Of a DNA stretch of 64,000 nt, positions 59,720 through 64,000 are shown in pieces (positions within the stretch are counted from its first letter, which is position 1; every line of letters begins with the position of its first letter). The position numbers and the translations under genes were made by a program. Source of the DNA: DASRHT01 sp035293765 (GTDB lineage Bacteria; Chloroflexota; Ktedonobacteria; Ktedonobacterales; Ktedonobacteraceae); NCBI GenBank assembly GCA_035293765.1, contig DATGMF010000015.1, forward strand, positions 1 through 64,000, given 5' to 3'. The notes below the pieces were generated by a model. It saw only the letters and a list, made by a program, of their open reading frames with translations. It was not told the origin of the DNA and made no database searches.

Positions 59720-61582
59720 ATGGTAGCATTAAGTCCTTTTCTTCGAAAGCGTTGTTCTGAAGCATTAACGGATAGTCATCTTGTTGATTCAAAAGACGAT
59801 TTGGAGGATATTTTCACCATACCAGAACTCTTTCCACATAGGTTTGCCATTCCCGATGCTGATAACTCCGAAGCGCGGGTAAGAAAAACAATCACGATGC
59901 TTTTAAACCTGAACAGTGAGGAAGTGGGGCCGCAGCTATTTTTGGTTTTTCTGAGAAATGTGATTTACCTCTCTGGTTTTCCCAAAACAAACGTATGGTA
60001 TAGAAAATTGAGCGAGTGCTGTGCGCTGGTGGAGATCGAACATGTCCTGAGATTTATGGGAAAAGAGAATGAGTATGGCATGGAAGACATCGCAGCATTG
60101 GTAGAACATTTTCATAAACCGCCTCATATAGATGATAACACATATGAGCGTATGCTCCATCAGCTTCCCCCTGGGATTGCCAGGAACGCGAGAGAACGCC
60201 TGCCAGGATTCGATATCCCGGCAATGGTGCGCCTTTTCATTGCTTGTTTATCTACTCCTGACGGCGTAGGGCAGTTAGCATGGCGACTTTACCAGCCAGA
60301 TAATGAAACTGAAGAAGAGTGGCGAGAGCTGGATCGCCTCGTGCGCAATCTCTACAAAGTGGACGTTACCTTAGCACGGCTCCGGCAGTTGCAATCACTA
60401 CTTGAACGCATGAAATTGCCGGTAAACGTTCTGTCGGACGCATACCGCGCCAGCGCGCCCGAAAGTGTAGATATCCCTATCAGCGATGAGAAAACGTTGC
60501 TCCCTGCGATGCTTACCGAACTTGGGAAGCTCCGACAAGATAAAGACAACACCCTGCCTATTCTGATGTTTGCTGCCCGTCTGGCCCAATATGTCGGCAA
60601 ACAAGATCAGCAGGACATTCAAAGCTGGATCGAGGCAAGAGTCCGGGAGCTAGGAAAGAACATACCGCAGTATATGAGCGCCTTAGACGCGAGAAGGCGA
60701 GACCCTGCTCCTGCTCCTGCCCCAGTTGCTTATTTGCTCATCGTCGTTGACCCCGGGCCCGTCCTTGTTGAACCTCCAGAAGAACGGACGTTCGAGATAC
60801 GGGCTTGGCTGCTGGATGATCAAAATCAACCAGTAGGGGAGCCATACCCCAGTTCAGAACCAGTGTCATTAGAAAATATACCTGGATGTATCAGTGAGAT
60901 ATGCAGAAAGTACAAAGGTTATGTATTCAAGGAAGCTCTAACCATCGAAGTCTTTCTATCTAAAGAAGACTTGCTGTGTTGCGCCATTGATCACTGGCTG
61001 GTTGATATTGGGCTCAATGTAAAATTCGGAACTATACGTAAATTGGTTGTACGCTCTTTAGATAGAGCACAGAATATAGCCATGCATGAGTCCTGGAGAG
61101 AGAAATGGAACGTGTTCCTAAGTTTTACGCGAGGTGGGAGGTTTGAGGCGGGCAGTAACAATCCGAAAATGAAAGGCCCTTTCTGGATGTGCGAAGAGCA
61201 AGACTATAAAAACAGAGAGGCTCTCTTTGCCCTACTCAACGGATATAATATTGTGTGCCTGATACTAGGGTTTGTTCCCCCGTCGCCGGAGGATACTCAT
61301 ATACGCACGGCCATATCAGTAGCTGGCGTACCCATTGTGCTCTGGCCCAGGGAGAAGATGAGAAACCTGGCGAATGCATTCAATGGCTTCAAAGCGCAAT
61401 GGAGAGAGTTTTTCCAATCTCCGCGAGAACTGCTGAATCTCCCCGATTGGGTGTTTACGCAACGCGTGAATGCACAACAAGCTGGAGATGACCATCATGG
61501 GCATCATCTCACACTCTTATGGGATGACCCGAATAGATTACCGCCAGATATAGCTGGACGGCGATTTGCATTACCAAATTAG
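59720..61582 (+). CDS. VMAP (vWA-MoxR associated protein) adaptor
   Basis: A 620-aa protein. Residues ~5-103 form a helical effector-associated domain related to that of the protease (FLRKRCSEAL, LFPHRF, LFLVFLRNV). Residues ~120-205 look like a second such domain (RMLHQLPPGIARNARERLPGF, FIACLSTPDGVGQLAWRLY). About 205-325 is the VMAP middle region (LARLRQLQSLLERMKLPVNVL). The C-terminal half is VMAP-C, with LTIEVFLSKEDLLCCAIDHW, WREKWNVFLSF and the closing LLWDDPNRLPPDIAGRRFA. AAGGAGAAG decides ATG 59720. VMAP is thought to bridge the MoxR-vWA sensor module to effectors. It is 15 nt from the MoxR gene. Confidence 0.88.
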   Translation: MVALSPFLRKRCSEALTDSHLVDSKDDLEDIFTIPELFPHRFAIPDADNSEARVRKTITMLLNLNSEEVGPQLFLVFLRNVIYLSGFPKTNVWYRKLSECCALVEIEHVLRFMGKENEYGMEDIAALVEHFHKPPHIDDNTYERMLHQLPPGIARNARERLPGFDIPAMVRLFIACLSTPDGVGQLAWRLYQPDNETEEEWRELDRLVRNLYKVDVTLARLRQLQSLLERMKLPVNVLSDAYRASAPESVDIPISDEKTLLPAMLTELGKLRQDKDNTLPILMFAARLAQYVGKQDQQDIQSWIEARVRELGKNIPQYMSALDARRRDPAPAPAPVAYLLIVVDPGPVLVEPPEERTFEIRAWLLDDQNQPVGEPYPSSEPVSLENIPGCISEICRKYKGYVFKEALTIEVFLSKEDLLCCAIDHWLVDIGLNVKFGTIRKLVVRSLDRAQNIAMHESWREKWNVFLSFTRGGRFEAGSNNPKMKGPFWMCEEQDYKNREALFALLNGYNIVCLILGFVPPSPEDTHIRTAISVAGVPIVLWPREKMRNLANAFNGFKAQWREFFQSPRELLNLPDWVFTQRVNAQQAGDDHHGHHLTLLWDDPNRLPPDIAGRRFALPN

Positions 61583-61597
61583 AGAAGGGGTATCGTG

Positions 61598-62584
61598 ATG
61601 AGTGATTGGAGAATCTACAGAGGGACCGGTGAGCCTCACCTTGTTGAATTTCCAGATCCACCTCCCTGGCGTGAGTTTAATGGAGAGGTTTTGAATAAGC
61701 TTGAATTGAATAACGAGGATGATTCTTATACGAGGCAGCATCTGGCCCATGGAGAGGCATTTCTCGCTGATGACACGGTCATTGATGTGGTCAATGCGGC
61801 TATCCATCTGCGCCGTCCTCTTTTAGTCAGTGGCAAACCGGGCAGCGGCAAAACCTTCCTGGCCTACTCCATCGCCAGAGAATTACAACTGGGCCCGGTG
61901 CTGCGCTGGTCAATCACCTCCAGTACCAAACTTGCTGATGGCCTCTACCACTATGACGCCATTGGCCGTTTGCAAGAGCAACAGCAGCAAGATATCGGCA
62001 AATACATCCATCTGGGTCCGCTAGGGGCTGCACTGCTTGCCTCAGAGAAGCCGCGTGTGCTCCTGATCGATGAGATCGACAAAAGTGATATTGACTTACC
62101 GAATGACTTGTTGCATATTTTTGAAGAGGGCGAGTTTGAAATTCGTGAACTGGTTCGTCTCTCAGAAGAGCAAAAGCAAGTGGGGGTCTACTACAACAGA
62201 CGCGGCACCATCAAAGTCCATATTGAAGGTGGGCGGGTATCTTGTAAAGCGTTCCCAATTGTGATCATGACCAGTAACGACGAAAGAGTGTTTCCACCAG
62301 CGTTTGTCCGGCGCTGTTTGCGGCTCAAGATGCACGTTCCTGGCCCGGAGAAGCTTGAGGCCATTGTAGAAAATCACCTGAAGTTAAATCCAGAACTACT
62401 GGAGAGTGTTAAGGGTTTGATCAAGGGTTTGGTTGCGGATTTCGACGAAGAACGTAAAAAAGGAGGAGACCTGGCTACCGATCAATTGTTGAATGCTGTC
62501 TATCTGGCTTCTCGTGGTATTGATCTTCGCGATCAAAAGGCCGTTCGTGAAGCAGTATTAATGCATTTGGGTAAAAGCGTATGA
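61598..62584 (+). CDS. MoxR-type AAA+ ATPase of the ternary conflict system
   Basis: A 328-aa AAA+ ATPase. Walker A GKPGSGKT is at residues 79-86, Walker B RVLLIDEIDKSD at 153-164, sensor-1 MTSNDERVF around 225-232, and an Arg finger in FVRRCLR. The N-terminus (WRIYRGTGEPHL) and the long insert after Walker B (VGVYYNRRGTIKVHIEGG) are typical of the conflict-system branch and differ from the MoxR at 1235. GAGAAGGGG supports ATG 61598 rather than GTG 61595. The next gene overlaps by four bases. ATP-driven remodelling between VMAP and the vWA protein is the role proposed for the family. Confidence 0.93.
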   Translation: MSDWRIYRGTGEPHLVEFPDPPPWREFNGEVLNKLELNNEDDSYTRQHLAHGEAFLADDTVIDVVNAAIHLRRPLLVSGKPGSGKTFLAYSIARELQLGPVLRWSITSSTKLADGLYHYDAIGRLQEQQQQDIGKYIHLGPLGAALLASEKPRVLLIDEIDKSDIDLPNDLLHIFEEGEFEIRELVRLSEEQKQVGVYYNRRGTIKVHIEGGRVSCKAFPIVIMTSNDERVFPPAFVRRCLRLKMHVPGPEKLEAIVENHLKLNPELLESVKGLIKGLVADFDEERKKGGDLATDQLLNAVYLASRGIDLRDQKAVREAVLMHLGKSV

Positions 62585-64000
62585 GCGACGAGATTGCTAA
62601 CTTCATTGACGCGCTGCAGAAGGCTGATCTGGAAATGACTGGGGAAGAGATTGCCGAAACTCTGTGGCTCGCTACCAGGTTAACGCCAGCGCATGAAACC
62701 CTGCCTCCTATACCGCAGCAACATCCCCCATTACCACCACAATTCCCCAACCTCGCACCGCCAGCAGATAAAGAGTCAATCTCCGACTTCAAAAAAAGAG
62801 CAGGGAGCGATATTTATATCCATTCACCAGAGCCCATCGACAAGAACGAAGCATATCGAGATGAAGCATCTCAAAGCGGGAAGCTGATCAGGATGCCCAC
62901 CGCATCGGCCCTGGCTGATTCCCTCATCCTGGGACGGGCTTTGCGTCCATTACGGCGACGAGCTCGTTCTCACACGAGATTCGTGCTGAATGAAGAGGAT
63001 ACAATCTATCAAATAGCAGAGATGCAGAAGAAGGTCTGGATCCCCGTTGTGGAGCCTGCTCCCGAACGCTGGTTTGAGCTTGCCCTGGTGATTGATGAAG
63101 GGGCTTCGATGATTTTCTGGCAACAGACCGTTGCCGAACTATGCACATTCTTCGAGCGATTAGGAGCTTTTCGCGATATACGACTGTGGAAACTCTTGAC
63201 GAATAACGAAGAGGAGGCACAGCTCTATGTCGGGACAGATCCGGCCGCCGCTGAGCAACGTTGGAGGGACCCCAAAGAACTCATTGATCCAACAGGGCGT
63301 CGCCTGATTCTGGTCGTCACCGATTGCATCTCACCGGCCTGGTATGGCGGAAAAGTTCAGGATCTATTGGAATTATGGGGAGCCAGGAATCTGGTGACGC
63401 TGTTGCAAATGTTACCTCAACGACTCTGGCCGCGCACAGCCTTATGCGCTGCTCAACGTATCCATCTCACGGCCTCCGCGCCCGGTATGGCGAATGCGCA
63501 ACTGAAAACATCAATATTACCGTCCAGACTGGCACCAGACCTCTCCTCCATTCGTCTACCGATCATCACATTACATCAGCAATCGTTAGCTGCCTGGGCA
63601 CGTATGGTCATGGGCGCGGAAACTACCAAAGCCGCCGGGGTGCAGTTCACAAAAAATCGCGACGATGGGTTTGCCGTATCCTCGCCTTCGCAGTCAGAGG
63701 AGAAGGAGCCTACAGCCCAGGAACGCATACGCTACTTTCGTGCGACTGCGCCGACAGCCCATAAGCTCGCGCGCCTGCTCTCTGCCACGCCTATCACCAT
63801 GCCTATTGTGCGCGTGATCCAGCAAACGATGTTACCTGATCCTGAGCACATGTACGATCCTCCTCAGTTACCTGTAGCCGAAGTATTTCTCGGTGGGCTT
63901 TTAAAAAAAGTTCATCAAGATGCCTCAGCAACCCATCCAGAATATGTCGAGTACGAATTTTTACCGGGGGTCAGAGAGGAACTAGCCAGGGCATTGCCGA
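62581..64000 (+). CDS. SAV_2336-type vWA protein of the conflict system (3' end beyond window)
   Basis: The open frame from ATG 62581 (overlapping the MoxR stop, ATGA) runs 473 codons to the window edge without a stop. Order: a helical SAV_2336-N start (FIDALQKADLEMTGEEIAETLWLA), a Pro-rich linker, and LILGRALRPLRRRARS. Then comes a vWA-like domain with FELALVIDEGASM (residues ~166-177), AFRDIRLWKL, and RLILVVTDCISPAW (~241-254). A helical region follows with AEVFLGGLLKKV and YEFLPGVREEL. The metal motif reads DxGxS instead of DxSxS, which may weaken binding. The rest, possibly with a fused effector domain, is outside the window. Confidence 0.9.
   Translation, partial: MSDEIANFIDALQKADLEMTGEEIAETLWLATRLTPAHETLPPIPQQHPPLPPQFPNLAPPADKESISDFKKRAGSDIYIHSPEPIDKNEAYRDEASQSGKLIRMPTASALADSLILGRALRPLRRRARSHTRFVLNEEDTIYQIAEMQKKVWIPVVEPAPERWFELALVIDEGASMIFWQQTVAELCTFFERLGAFRDIRLWKLLTNNEEEAQLYVGTDPAAAEQRWRDPKELIDPTGRRLILVVTDCISPAWYGGKVQDLLELWGARNLVTLLQMLPQRLWPRTALCAAQRIHLTASAPGMANAQLKTSILPSRLAPDLSSIRLPIITLHQQSLAAWARMVMGAETTKAAGVQFTKNRDDGFAVSSPSQSEEKEPTAQERIRYFRATAPTAHKLARLLSATPITMPIVRVIQQTMLPDPEHMYDPPQLPVAEVFLGGLLKKVHQDASATHPEYVEYEFLPGVREELARALP

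Overview
The window reads as chromosomal DNA of a high-complexity, moderately GC-rich bacterium, most likely a member of the class Ktedonobacteria (Chloroflexota). This is inferred from gene content and was not tested by any search. The clues are LuxR regulators with a large ATPase and repeat middle, a menaquinone methyltransferase next to a polyprenyl synthase, a MoxR/DUF58/transglutaminase operon, a PilGHIJL-like chemosensory cluster, frequent TTG/GTG starts, SAV_2336/VMAP genes, and many palindromic intergenic repeats. I saw no rRNA, tRNA, IS transposase or convincing CRISPR array.

Layout. 1-1234: an acylphosphatase gene and a repeat-bearing gap (a lone CRISPR-repeat-like motif behind a promoter, then an inverted-repeat element enclosing two 38-bp direct repeats). 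1235-5910: MoxR ATPase, DUF58 and membrane transglutaminase, a compact operon. 5930-11314: small orphan genes flanked by a pair of covarying hairpins, an ABC exporter with a structured leader, two related GNAT acetyltransferases (the second internally deleted) and a small membrane protein. 11351-18630: VOC protein, GT-C glycosyltransferase, thioesterase and smpB, MMPL transporter and a CrtC/AttH-like lipoprotein. 19185-33782: one long signalling block on the + strand: hybrid-sensor histidine kinase and OmpR-type regulator, a double-receiver protein, then DUF4388, two CheY-like regulators, CheW, MCP and a 1.5-kaa CheA-receiver hybrid, arranged like pilGHIJ-chpA but without pilus genes nearby.

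33769-43511: leuB, a LuxR-type regulator with a broken CPBP protease fragment behind it, then a four-gene redox operon made of complex-I-like parts (NuoB; a NuoI-like ferredoxin fused to the N-terminal part of NuoE; a NuoF whose NADH pocket is altered; and a NuoG-N/GltD/polyferredoxin fusion). No NuoC, NuoD or membrane-arm gene is present. 43626-57097: mixed metabolic and housekeeping genes (GH1 beta-glycosidase, 2H-like protein, PRC/BON protein, trans-sulfuration enzyme, redoxin-like protein lacking its cysteine, Nudix, pseudokinase, ubiE/menG, polyprenyl synthase, radical SAM protein, Arg-rich disordered protein, lipoprotein).

57190-64000: the most interesting region. A 180-bp nested palindrome is followed by a divergent gene set. 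On the minus strand lie a trypsin-like protease with an N-terminal effector-associated domain and an unrecognised 358-aa protein. On the plus strand lie a VMAP protein carrying a related N-terminal domain, a MoxR AAA+ ATPase and a SAV_2336-type vWA protein that runs off the window. This matches the VMAP-MoxR-vWA ternary conflict systems described computationally by Aravind and colleagues, with a protease as probable effector. The 358-aa partner may be an undescribed component.
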